This document shows positions 26,276 to 37,100 of a stretch of 50,926 nt of DNA, piece after piece. Position 1 is the stretch's first letter. Each line of letters begins with the position of its first letter. This stretch comes from Isotricha intestinalis. Taxonomy: Eukaryota; Ciliophora; Litostomatea; Vestibuliferida; Isotrichidae. The notes under the pieces were generated by a model. That model did no database searches. It was not told the origin of the DNA and saw only the letters and a list, made by a program, of their open reading frames with translations. Position numbers and translations under genes: made by a program. The stretch covers positions 1 to 50,926 of the forward strand of contig JAJJLU010003572.1 in assembly GCA_023807065.1 (NCBI GenBank). Reading direction: 5' to 3'.

Positions 26276-28117
26276 TTATTTTTTTGCTAATATTTGTGTT
26301 TTAATATCATCATCTAATTTTTCAAAAATAAAATTATCTAATTTCGAATTTTTTTTATATCTAAACATTCTTTTAAAATATTCTATTATTTTTTCTCTTT
26401 TATTTTCATTTTTTTTAATATCAAAAAAATTTTCTTTTTCAACAACATTTAATTTTTTAGTAAATTTAATACTTAAATTTTGATGTGGATTTAAAAAGAT
26501 TTCTTTTAAAAATCTAATTTCTTTTAAAGAAAGAAAATAAAAAAATAAATCACATTTTTCATCATAAATATCATTAGTTAATTCATAAATAGTTTTTTTC
26601 TTTTTAAGTTTATTTTTATTATTTGAATAATAATTACAACAACAAATAGTTTTCATTTTTTTTTTTAAATCAACAGTAACTAAAGTTTTAATTGAAAAGT
26701 CATTTGGATTTTTTTTAGAAAAAAGATTTCCATTTTTAAATTTTAAAAATAATAAACTAGTATCATTATGTTTATTTTTATATTTAATATTATTATTCAT
26801 TTTAATATTATCTTTAAAAAAATGTAAATCAGTAGAAATTTGAGTTTTATATTTTTTTCCTTCTGATGTTGTATTTGGTATATTAATATAATTACTTTTA
26901 CTATTAAAAAGGAAAACATTATTTATATTTGAATTGTATTTTTTTTTTTTTAAATCAGTTGAATTAGAATTAATTAATTTATTAAAAGAATTTTCAGTAG
27001 CATCAAAAGCTAAATTAGAGAAAGTAATTCTTTTTTTTTTCGTATTATTAGTACTAACATTAAAAAACATTTCAATGATTTTTAATTTTCTAAAGCTTAA
27101 ATTAATAGAATCAGAAATTATTTTTCCAAGAAAATTAAAAAAAGTTAATAAACCACTAAGCATTGCTATAATATCTTGAATTTTAGTATATTTTCTAGTA
27201 TAAACCATTTTTTCAAATTGCATATAAATATTAAAAGAATAAATCATTGTTGAAAAACCTTCATTTAATATTTCATCTTCAGTAAAATAGTTATATTCAG
27301 TATTAATTGAGTCTATTGCCCAAATTGATTTTTGTTTTTTATCTGAAAATAAAAAACCTTGATCATCATTTAATATTTGTTTTCTTAAATAAGTTCTTTC
27401 AATTTTTCTTAATTTATGATTTAAAGTAGAAAGATAAATTTTATGTTTTCTTTCAAAAGGTTTTTTTAAATTATTAACTCTAAAATTTACTGTATTATAA
27501 TATATTGAAATAAAAACTGATTGATTTGAAAAAAAATTTTTTAATGATTCTATTGAAGTACAATTACTATTATTAAAAGAATAATTTTCTCCATTTTTAC
27601 AATAAAATAATCTTATTTCAAAATAATATAAAAAATCATTTCCCCAATTTCCTCCAAAAGTTAAATTTTCCCATTCAATACAATATAATTCTCCGTATTT
27701 TAATATTAAATTTTCATTATCTTCAAAATCTTTTTCTTTACATTTTCTATATGGAATATATTTTTCAGAATAATTATTATTAGTATTTGAAGATGAAGAA
27801 TAATAATATATCATTGGATAAAGTATATTATCTGAATTTATTTTCATACCATTTTTATCTTCTAATCTAAATGCTATCATTACTTTTTCTTTTGATAAAT
27901 TTATTTTTTCATATTTATCTATTATGTTTGAATAATAATAAACTGGGTTTTTTCTAAAAAAAAAATCTTCTTCAAATATAAATATTAATATTATTGTTAG
28001 GAGAAATGTTATAATTGTTATTATTCCTCCTATCCATGTTTGAAATTTCATTTTTTGATATGTTAAAAAATGGAATTTTGTTCCAAATATATCTATATAG
28101 GTTAACATACTTTTCAT
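26276..28117 (-). CDS. Ciliate-type two-TM membrane protein
   Basis: 613 aa. A cytosolic start (Tyr-Ile-Asp-x-Phe-Gly-x-x-Phe-x-Phe) precedes TM1 at about 29-49. A Cys-containing ectodomain of about 250 residues with several N-glycosylation sites follows. Then comes Tyr-Thr-Lys-Ile-Gln-Asp-Ile-Ile-Ala-Met-Leu-Ser-Gly-Leu-Leu leading into TM2 (about 310-335). The long cytosolic tail is basic. This order, particularly the Lys-Ile-Gln-Asp start of TM2 and Gly-Gly in TM1, resembles a large family of putative transmembrane proteins in Paramecium and Tetrahymena of unknown function. It is the strongest single pointer to a ciliate host in this stretch. Confidence 0.7.
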   Translation of the reverse strand: MKSMLTYIDIFGTKFHFLTYQKMKFQTWIGGIITIITFLLTIILIFIFEEDFFFRKNPVYYYSNIIDKYEKINLSKEKVMIAFRLEDKNGMKINSDNILYPMIYYYSSSSNTNNNYSEKYIPYRKCKEKDFEDNENLILKYGELYCIEWENLTFGGNWGNDFLYYFEIRLFYCKNGENYSFNNSNCTSIESLKNFFSNQSVFISIYYNTVNFRVNNLKKPFERKHKIYLSTLNHKLRKIERTYLRKQILNDDQGFLFSDKKQKSIWAIDSINTEYNYFTEDEILNEGFSTMIYSFNIYMQFEKMVYTRKYTKIQDIIAMLSGLLTFFNFLGKIISDSINLSFRKLKIIEMFFNVSTNNTKKKRITFSNLAFDATENSFNKLINSNSTDLKKKKYNSNINNVFLFNSKSNYINIPNTTSEGKKYKTQISTDLHFFKDNIKMNNNIKYKNKHNDTSLLFLKFKNGNLFSKKNPNDFSIKTLVTVDLKKKMKTICCCNYYSNNKNKLKKKKTIYELTNDIYDEKCDLFFYFLSLKEIRFLKEIFLNPHQNLSIKFTKKLNVVEKENFFDIKKNENKREKIIEYFKRMFRYKKNSKLDNFIFEKLDDDIKTQILAKK

Positions 28118-28257
28118 TTGTTTTTATTTAATTTTTATATAATAATTAAAATCAACATATTATTTTAAAGAAAATTTTTATATTAAAACAATATTTTTTT
28201 ATTTTTTTAAATTTTTTAATTTTTTATTAAAATTTAAAAAAATATTCTACTTATATA

Positions 28258-30753
28258 TTAATTTTCATAATTTGAAATTAATTTAATTATTCTTTTACAT
28301 GGTAATTCAAAGAAAATATAGCAAAAAACAGAAATAAAGAATCCAAAAAAAGAAGAAATAATAGAATAATAAAAGCAATTATATATATTCAAATTAATTC
28401 TGATTTCATTATGAAATAAAATATATAAAATAACAGGGAAAATAGTAATAATAAAACTTACATAAAGTTTATTAAAAATTAACCAAAAAGAAGAAGAAAA
28501 AATATTATGAATTATATTTTCATAATCAATAAAAAATAAAAATAATAATAAATGAGAACAAAAAATTATTATTTCAATATCAAAACAAAGAATAAAATTA
28601 TTAAAAGAACCAAAAATAAATTTTTCTGCTTTATCAAAATCATTAAAAAATAAATGAGAAAAAGGAAAAAGTGCAATAAGGAAAAAAACAAAAAAAAGAA
28701 AGAATTTAAATAAAATTGTTTTTTTTTTTAAAAATTCAACATGTGCAATTAAATTAAATAAAAAGTTTTTTTCTTGTTGTTTAGCTTTTTCAATTGTATA
28801 ATCTTTTTGAATAGTAAAATTTAACATTCCAAAATAAACACCAATTAAATAAAAATCATAATTATATAAAGGGTTGATGAAAATTGAACCAAAATCATAA
28901 TCATAATAATAAAGAATTTCATGAGAAAAAGGATTTAATGTAAAATGAAGAATAATTTTTATTATTATTGTTATAATAATAATAATAATGAAAAAAACAT
29001 CTATTTTTAATTTATATTTATATCCTAAATATATTATTAATGATGTTATTATAAAGAAAATAACTTCATTGTGAAATAACCAAAAAAAAAATAAGAAATT
29101 TGAATTATTTATATCTAAATATTTAAAAGGAAATAAAGATAAAAATCCTAAAAATAAATTTAATGTTGTTTTAACATTATCAATATATTCATAATAAAAA
29201 TACTTCCAACTTGGTTTTAAGAAAATTCCTTTTTTATTAGGATAAAATAAAGATTCAATTTTATATAAATTTGGTAATGAAAAAACACAAAAACAAAGTG
29301 TTATTATATATAAAATATATTTATGAACTTGATAAAAATAAAATCTAAAAAGTAATGATAATGTAATAATATTAAAATTATTTTTTTCATTTAAATAATC
29401 TTTATTATGTTCACTTTTATCAATTTCAGATTCATCATCATCATCATAATTATTAGTCTTTATTTTATTTTTAGAATCATTTAATTCAAAATTATTTAAA
29501 TTATTATTATTATTATCAATAAAGGAAATAAATTTATAAGATAAAATATATCCACTTGAACTTAAAAGGAATCTAGGACCAAATCTAATTCCTCCATAAA
29601 AAACAGGATAAAAAAAGCTTTTTAATAAATTTAAAAATGATTTTGAACTATAAATAAATACTTGAGAATTAATTAATGTAAAATATACAAATCCAAATAA
29701 TGTAAATATCATTGATATTCCTCTTAATCCTTTTATATATGGTAAATTTGAATCGTTATTTATTTTTATTTTTGGATGTGAATAATCAAATAATTCATTC
29801 CAATTTTCTTTTAAAAAAAAATTTTTCTGAAAATTTTCAAATTCTTTAAGATCTATATTTTCATTATTTTTAAGAAAATATTTTTTTAATAAAATCTTTG
29901 GTAATTTTTCAATAAACATAAAAATAATAATTATTATTATTATTATTAAAGGAATAAATCCAATTAAATCATCTAAATGTATTTTTGTGTTTTCTTTATT
30001 AAATTTACTATCAGTATTATTCATTATAATAACATTTAATTCTTCATTAGCATTGTCTTTATCTTGAAATTCCAAAATATTAAAATTATCATATAAAGAA
30101 ATTTGAATTATTAAATTTATAATATTATTTTCTAAATTTTCAACTTGAAAAAGAGGTAAACATAAACCAAAACTATATGAAAGTTCTTCAAAGAAAAAAG
30201 AAGGAAAATTGATTGTATCATTTTCATTACAACTAAATCTAATTTTATCTTTTTCTGATATACTTTTATTTGAACATTTTTCTTTTCTTATTATTGAATT
30301 TAATCTTTTATCTATATTAATTATGTAATAACCAGTTTTTTCACTTGTATTTTTTAAATCTTCATATATATAATATTTTTCTGTGCATTCTCTATAATTT
30401 GTAATATCGTCTTTATTTTTTGAAGAATCTATAATAAATTTAATTAAATAAAATTCAAAAATATATTCAGTTTCACTATTATTTAAATATTTCATTATTG
30501 TTTCATTAAATTTAGAATCTAATTTATATTTAGATGTATTATTTTTTAATATGTCTTTTAAAAAATTTCTTATTAAATCCATATAAACATTTTTCATTTC
30601 TTTAGATTGTATTAATTTATTTTGGAGATAAGGAAATTTCATTAATTCCTTTAAATTTAATATCTTTTGGTAAATATCTGTTAAATTTGATTGTGTATTG
30701 ATTTCGAAATTTGAAGCAACAGAAATTAAAAGAAAAAAAATATATTTCTTCAT
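28258..30753 (-). CDS. NRF-6-type acyltransferase-3 membrane protein, catalytic His missing
   Basis: 831 aa with a signal peptide (about 1-18), a Cys-containing ectodomain of about 240 residues (NRF-like), TM1 at about 264-288, and then a ten-or-so TM acyltransferase-3 core. Core landmarks are Tyr-Ile-Lys-Gly-Leu-Arg344-Gly-Ile-Ser, and later Gly-Pro-Arg-Phe-Leu-Leu-Ser-Ser-Ser-Gly-Tyr-Ile-Leu-Ser-Tyr. In active members a His follows about 11 residues after this Arg; here that position is Phe355. Nematode NRF-6/NDG-4 members move lipids and drugs between tissues. Acyl transfer activity is doubtful in this copy. It is divergent from the 7TM-PIPK gene with 221 bp between starts. Confidence 0.8.
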   Translation of the reverse strand: MKKYIFFLLISVASNFEINTQSNLTDIYQKILNLKELMKFPYLQNKLIQSKEMKNVYMDLIRNFLKDILKNNTSKYKLDSKFNETIMKYLNNSETEYIFEFYLIKFIIDSSKNKDDITNYRECTEKYYIYEDLKNTSEKTGYYIINIDKRLNSIIRKEKCSNKSISEKDKIRFSCNENDTINFPSFFFEELSYSFGLCLPLFQVENLENNIINLIIQISLYDNFNILEFQDKDNANEELNVIIMNNTDSKFNKENTKIHLDDLIGFIPLIIIIIIIIFMFIEKLPKILLKKYFLKNNENIDLKEFENFQKNFFLKENWNELFDYSHPKIKINNDSNLPYIKGLRGISMIFTLFGFVYFTLINSQVFIYSSKSFLNLLKSFFYPVFYGGIRFGPRFLLSSSGYILSYKFISFIDNNNNNLNNFELNDSKNKIKTNNYDDDDESEIDKSEHNKDYLNEKNNFNIITLSLLFRFYFYQVHKYILYIITLCFCVFSLPNLYKIESLFYPNKKGIFLKPSWKYFYYEYIDNVKTTLNLFLGFLSLFPFKYLDINNSNFLFFFWLFHNEVIFFIITSLIIYLGYKYKLKIDVFFIIIIIITIIIKIILHFTLNPFSHEILYYYDYDFGSIFINPLYNYDFYLIGVYFGMLNFTIQKDYTIEKAKQQEKNFLFNLIAHVEFLKKKTILFKFFLFFVFFLIALFPFSHLFFNDFDKAEKFIFGSFNNFILCFDIEIIIFCSHLLLFLFFIDYENIIHNIFSSSFWLIFNKLYVSFIITIFPVILYILFHNEIRINLNIYNCFYYSIISSFFGFFISVFCYIFFELPCKRIIKLISNYEN

Positions 30754-30974
30754 TATTATTAAATATATAAATTTAATAAATTATAATTATTTATTTTATT
30801 TAATAATAAAAAATTATATACATTCATATTTTTATTCAAAATTTTAAAGATAAACTTTTTTTATTTAAATTTTTGATTTTATTATTATATTTATTAATTA
30901 TTTCTTCATTTTTAAAGGATTTTTTAAACTAAATTACAAATTAATAAAAAAATAAATATTCAATTAAGTATTTA

Positions 30975-33635
30975 ATGGACAACATTTATTATCAAAATTT
31001 ATCATCAAATAATTCCAAATCAAATACAATAGATAAAACATCATATTTATTTTTGTTAATTTTCCTGATTATATTTTTAGTTATATCAATATATTATTTT
31101 TTTAATTTACTTGAGCATTATTTCAAAAATAGAAAATCAAATCCAAACTTTAAAGGATTCATATATTGGATAGATTATATATTTGTTTCATTTTTAAGTA
31201 TAACATTTGTAATTACATATTTTATTTATTTATTAATAATTTCTGTTGATATATTTACAAAAGGAATAGATAGAGAAGATTATGAATTATTTTTAGGAAA
31301 TAAATATACTTTAAAAAAATTTTTAATGTGGTTTCCTTTCTTTATTTTAGTTCCAATGGTATTTGTTGTTTGTGATAGTATTTTATTAGATATTATGCAT
31401 AATATTTTCTTAATTATAAAAATGAAAAAATTAAATGATATTAAAAGTAATAATTTAAAAGAAGTATATGAAAAATGTAAAGAAGAAAAATTCAATAATA
31501 TTTTCTATGATAAATTCCATATTTATTCTTTAATAGCTCTAACTATTATTGATCTTTTTGCTTTATATTTTTTTGGAGATTTTGTTACTCAATTAAAAGA
31601 AGTTAAAATTGAAAATGTTATAGATTCAATTAACAAAAATAAATTAATTTTTAGAGTTGAAATATTTATTTCAGTACTTCAATATCTTCAATTTATATTT
31701 TTAATATTAATTACTTTTATAATGATAACTTCAACTTTATTTAAAAAGAAAATGTTAGAAAACAATTTTTATAGTAATAATATTTTAATTCAGAAAATTT
31801 ATAATAATTCAGTAGCAAAAATATCTTTTCATAAAGATTTTTTCACTTATAAAACTATATTAGATTTTATTATGAATATTCCTTTATTAATATATTTTTC
31901 ATTTTATCAATTATCTACAATTTCACTTCTCCTTGGAGGAATATGTATATTTATTTATATTTTTTTTATGGGTTCTATTTTATTATATATTGAAAAAACT
32001 AATAAATTATCTAAAATTTCTGAGAAAATTTCCTCTCTTTTCTTTTTAAAATATATGAATTTTAATTTTGGAGAAAGAGAAAGAAAAAAACAAATAGAAG
32101 AATTAAATGTTGAATTTAATGAATATGAAAATAAAATTATGAGTGAATTAAGTTTAAATTATATTAATGAATCATTAAATAAAAATAATATTCAAAATAG
32201 TTCATTAGATGATTTAATTGATAATGAAAATGAAATATTTAATAAAAGTAATAATGAATTTATTGATTTATCAAAAGAAGAAAATTTTTTTATTATATAT
32301 AAATTGATTTATTTATATTTTGAGAATAATAAAAAATTATATGAATCAATAGAAAAAGGAATGGATGATCCAATAAAAAATTTAATTAGTAATACACAAA
32401 ATTTAGTAAATGAAAATAATAATAATAAAAATAATGAAGATTATTTAATTGGAGTTGAAAAAATAAATGCTTTATCAAAAATAAATCAAAAAGAACTTCT
32501 TCAGTCTTTCAAAGTTGGAAGTACTCTTTTATTTCAATCTCTTGAAGAAAAAGAATATAAAGAACAATTTAAAGAAAGTAATAATTTAGATGAAAATTTT
32601 ATATCGAAAAAAAATTCAAACTTATTCATTATTAAATCTTATTTTTCAGAAGAATTTTTTAGTCTTTTTCCTTTTTATCAAATATCAATTAATGATATTT
32701 TAAATAGTTTAAATCCTTTGTATAATAAAAAATTATTTTTTCAATTTACAGAAAAAAAAAAAGAAAATGTAAAAGATAAATCTATTAAATTTGATAATTT
32801 CTATACTTATAATTCTTATTTATCATTTGAATTATATAATGAAAATGAAATATTTGATTTTTCCTTATTAAAAAAATTTATTCCAATTTATAAAAATTAT
32901 TTAATGAATATTATAAAAAATATGAATTATACTTTTCTTCCTTTAATGATAGGAATATATAAAATAAATTATTTAAAAAAAAGTAAAATAATAATTTTAT
33001 ATAGAAATTCTTTATTATATTCTCAATATAATAAATTTAAAAGATGGATAAATTTTTCTATAAATGAAACTCCAGAAAAAATTTCAGTTTCTAATAATAA
33101 TAATTTATTAAATATGAAAGAAATCGAAATTACAAATAATATTTCTTTAAATCCTTATGATTATAATGAACTTAAAAAAAGTTTAATTAGAGATTTAGAT
33201 TTTATTAAAGAAAATATTCCTTTTAAAATTTTTCCTATTATTAATTTATTTATTGGAGAAGAAGAAAATTTGAATAATAATGAATATAATGAAGAAGATA
33301 GTAAATTTGAAAAAGAAAAATCTTTTTCTCAAATTTTAGATAATGAAAATTTATTTTCTGAATCAAATGTTAATATTTCTTCAATTAAAAAACAAACTGA
33401 AGGTGGAACTGAATTAATATCTCTTTTTGAAAAAGAATATAATTCTATTCAAAGACATATTATTTATTCTATTAAAATTTATTTTACTAATTTTTTTAGA
33501 AATTCTTGTTTAATAAATGGAATAAATGAAAATGAAGAAAATCAAATTTCAGTTAATACATATAGTGATTATATGAAAAATCAAGTTTTAAATTATCTTA
33601 AATGTAATAAAGGAGATGCTTCTTTTAAAATATAA
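30975..33635 (+). CDS. 7TM receptor fused to a degenerate PIP kinase domain
   Basis: 886 aa. About seven TM helices lie within residues 23-340 (24-47, 61-94, 117-149, 182-204, 226-256, 294-312, 315-339). A charged linker leads to a phosphatidylinositol-phosphate-kinase-like region at about 553-760. Matches are Tyr-Phe-Ser-Glu-Glu-Phe-Phe at 556-562, Asp-Ile-Leu-Asn-Ser-Leu-Asn-Pro at 574-581, and Thr-Phe-Leu-Pro-Leu-Met-Ile-Gly-Ile-Tyr-Lys-Ile at 653-664. Arg-Asp-Leu-Asp-Phe-Ile lies at 739-744. The ATP-binding Lys position reads Tyr621, the Asp-Leu-Lys-Gly-Ser motif near 690-697 is absent, and the Met-Asp-Tyr-Ser-Leu-Leu motif near 750-756 is eroded. The order matches GPCR-PIPKs such as Dictyostelium RpkA. 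It is predicted to be a receptor with a pseudokinase tail. Confidence 0.7.
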   Translation: MDNIYYQNLSSNNSKSNTIDKTSYLFLLIFLIIFLVISIYYFFNLLEHYFKNRKSNPNFKGFIYWIDYIFVSFLSITFVITYFIYLLIISVDIFTKGIDREDYELFLGNKYTLKKFLMWFPFFILVPMVFVVCDSILLDIMHNIFLIIKMKKLNDIKSNNLKEVYEKCKEEKFNNIFYDKFHIYSLIALTIIDLFALYFFGDFVTQLKEVKIENVIDSINKNKLIFRVEIFISVLQYLQFIFLILITFIMITSTLFKKKMLENNFYSNNILIQKIYNNSVAKISFHKDFFTYKTILDFIMNIPLLIYFSFYQLSTISLLLGGICIFIYIFFMGSILLYIEKTNKLSKISEKISSLFFLKYMNFNFGERERKKQIEELNVEFNEYENKIMSELSLNYINESLNKNNIQNSSLDDLIDNENEIFNKSNNEFIDLSKEENFFIIYKLIYLYFENNKKLYESIEKGMDDPIKNLISNTQNLVNENNNNKNNEDYLIGVEKINALSKINQKELLQSFKVGSTLLFQSLEEKEYKEQFKESNNLDENFISKKNSNLFIIKSYFSEEFFSLFPFYQISINDILNSLNPLYNKKLFFQFTEKKKENVKDKSIKFDNFYTYNSYLSFELYNENEIFDFSLLKKFIPIYKNYLMNIIKNMNYTFLPLMIGIYKINYLKKSKIIILYRNSLLYSQYNKFKRWINFSINETPEKISVSNNNNLLNMKEIEITNNISLNPYDYNELKKSLIRDLDFIKENIPFKIFPIINLFIGEEENLNNNEYNEEDSKFEKEKSFSQILDNENLFSESNVNISSIKKQTEGGTELISLFEKEYNSIQRHIIYSIKIYFTNFFRNSCLINGINENEENQISVNTYSDYMKNQVLNYLKCNKGDASFKI

Positions 33636-34183
33636 AATATATTATTTTTTTTAAATTTTTCACATTTTGTTATTTTAAATTTAAATCAAAAATTTTAAAC
33701 TTAATTAAATTTAGGTCGAAATTTATTTTTATTTTTTCAATTGAAAAATAATATTTAATATATTATTAAGTTAGAAATAATAAATGAATAATTAATTTAA
33801 AATTAAAAAAATTTTTTAAAAATAAAAAAAATAGATAAAAGCAAACTAAAATTAAATAAATAAGTTTGTTATTTTTGGAAAATTAATTTTATATTTTTTT
33901 TTGGTGTCCAAACTGTTATTTTTGTAAATTAAATGAGTAAAAACACAATAAAATATAAAATAAATCAGTAAAACTTTTCAATGATAAAGAATTAAAAAAG
34001 TAAAACAAATATATCTTTAATAAATTAATAAATAATACAATGAAGTAATAAATAAATTAATAGAAGTTAATCAGGAATTTAAATAAAAATTTTAGTTTAT
34101 TTATTTAATGTGAGTAATTTTATTTATATTTTAATTAACTTATTTAACAATATTTAAAAAATAAAATCCAATGAACAAAATAA
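33636..34183. other. Intergenic region, nothing recognised
   Basis: 548 bp between convergent genes. It has only short inverted A/T repeats and a CAAACT/AGTTTG pair near 33840-33870. Confidence 0.55.
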
Positions 34184-37100
34184 TTATTTCACTGTTAAAG
34201 ATTTAATAAAGCTACTTAATTTATTATGTGTGATTTTAATTTTAGAAACAATATAAAAATACAAAATTAAAAAAATAACTATTTCCAAAATCATATTTAA
34301 AATAAGATAAGGAATAATTAAAGAAGAAAAATGATTAAAAACTTCATCAATTTCTTTAATGAAAATACTTTCATTAAAGTAGTATCTCATAATTTTATTA
34401 ATAATTAAAACAAATGTATACAAATTAAATAATTTATCAGTATTAATTTGATTTTCAATTTCATGAAATTTCCCATTAAAATATTGATTATATAATTGAT
34501 TTAATAAATATAAAACATTTTTAATAAACATAGTATCATCTCCAATAGTAGAAACAGGGAAATGATTACTTAAAACTTTTAAAAAATCATTTAAATCTCC
34601 TCCAATATTATTTAAAACTGTATTAAAAGTTTCATCATAAATTTTTCCATTTAAAAAATTTAAATCAATTAAAGTATTCATTGGAGGAAAAGTTTTTTTA
34701 TGAACAAATTCCATTGTTTCTTTTTCTCTTATGATTTGATGTAAATAATTCATTTTTTCAAATAAATAATCATAATTTTTTTTATTATATATTCTTTCTC
34801 CAATATCATATCTTGAAGAATTTGTTAATATTAAATATATTAAACTATTAAAATTATCATATGTTAAAGAATCTAATTGTTGATTTATTATTGAATATTC
34901 TACTAAAGAATTTAATTTATTCTTTCCTAAATGAATATATATGTAAAATACTATTGCATATATAAAATATAATAAAAATGATATTAATATTATTATTTGA
35001 TAACTTCTTATTAATTTTACAAAATGAGATTTATTTAATTGAGGAAAATAAATACTTTTATTTTCATTTATGTCTTCATTTTTATTTGTTTTATTTAATT
35101 TTTCTTTTTCTTCTTTTTTAAAATTCTTTCTATTTATATTTATTGTATTTATTATATTATTTGGATTATCTTGATAAAAATAACATAATTCTTTTAATTT
35201 AAAATATTTTTGTTTAATAAAAAGAAAATAATTTTTATTTTCAAATTGAATATTCATTGGTAATATATTTGATTTGAACATTTTTAAAAAAATATTAAGA
35301 AAAATATTACATGTAATATATAATATTACATGTAAAAATAAAAGAACTAAAAAAAAACATAGCAAATAACTGTTTAATTGTTTTAAAGCTAATTGAAATT
35401 CTTCTTTAATAATTTCAGAACAAGAATTTAATCCAAAATGAATTAAAGGGCAATTTAAAACTATTAAAAACATATTTTTTTGAAATTGATTTAAATGAAT
35501 ATTATTTCCAGCTGGAATTAAAATTTCATTATTTAATTTATTCATTTCCAAATTAAACAAATAAAATTTCTCTGTTAAATATTTATTATTATTTGTTATT
35601 TGAGTTATCCAATTTATATATTCTCTTATTAAATCCATAAATAAAATATTATCTCTTAAAATATTTATATAATCATCATCAATTAAAATTTTATACTTTT
35701 CAATTTTAAATTGTTTAATATAATTAATTTTTTTAAAATTTAAATCATAAACATCTTTTTCAAAATTAAAAAAAATAGAATTAGTAATTTCAAATCTTAA
35801 AGTTAATTCATTTAGAATAACTTTATAAATTAAAGGAATATTTTTAAAAGAAATAAATTGATTTGTTAAATTATAAGAATAAATTTCATAATAATTTACA
35901 CAATTATTAGTTCCTCCTGAATAATAACAAAAATTCGAAAATAAACTTAATGAAATAGATTCTAAATTTCTTTGCATTTGTCTAAAAGAATGAAATAAAT
36001 CAAAAATTTGTTTAAAAAAATTATTTTCTTTTAAAACAACAACCAAGAAAATTAAAGTTAAAATCATAAGAGAAAAACCATAGAAAAAAATACCTAAAGT
36101 AAAATAATAAACTTGAATATATTTAACTTTTTTTTCTTCATTTTTGTTATTTATTTTTCCTTTAATTCCACTAATACTATTTTTATTCAAAGAAACTGCA
36201 CTCATTGAAGCTTGTGAAAAAATAGATAAATTAACTCCGCTAAAATGAAGATTTTTTAAATTTATTTTTCCTATATTTTCTTTATTTTCATTTTCTTCTT
36301 CAACATCTATTATTTCATTTTCATTATTTTTTAATAAATCTGATATAATAAATGATTGCTTTAATATGGTTAAATGATCTACTAATTCAGAATTTTTTTT
36401 TTTTTGCTCTTTTATATGATATACTATATATTTTGTTCTTGAATTATCACAGATAAATTTTTTCATTAATTTAAAATATATTTCTCTTTTTTCTGATATT
36501 AATTGTTTAAAATTAATTTGATAATTCTTCATTTCTTCATAATTTAAACATTCATTTAATCCTTCTACATTTAATAATTTTTTATGGTATTTTAAATATT
36601 CATTATGCATAAATAAAAATGAATATTTTGATTTAGAACAATTTATTCCCATTTGAGTGAATAAAGAATGAAAAAAAATTTTTTTTTCTGATTTATTTAA
36701 AATTATAAGTATTTCTGGAGTAACTCCAAAAAATTTAAATAAACTTGAAGATAAAGAAAATAAATATTCTTCATTAGAATCATTATCAATTTTAAATATT
36801 ATTATTTTAGTAAAATTAAACATATAATTTATATCAATTAACAATTCTTCTGTTTTAATTGTTGGATAAACAGAATATTCAATTTTAAAAGAAGAAATAT
36901 AACCAATTAAATCATTATAAGAAAAATCTTTTGAAATAAATTCAATGTTATTTTTTTCTTGAAGAATATTTTCATTTTTTAATTTTTCTATAAAAGCATT
37001 AATACCATAACATTTAAAAAAATCAGGAAAGAGATAATCTAAATTTTTTCCTGAAAAAGGTAAAATTTCTTTACTTCCTCTTATTATAGTAAAAATTCTT

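Noticed and set aside
30975..33635. First impression of an LMBR1-like membrane protein
   Set aside because: The C-terminal half aligns better with PIP kinases and the TM count fits a 7TM-PIPK order.
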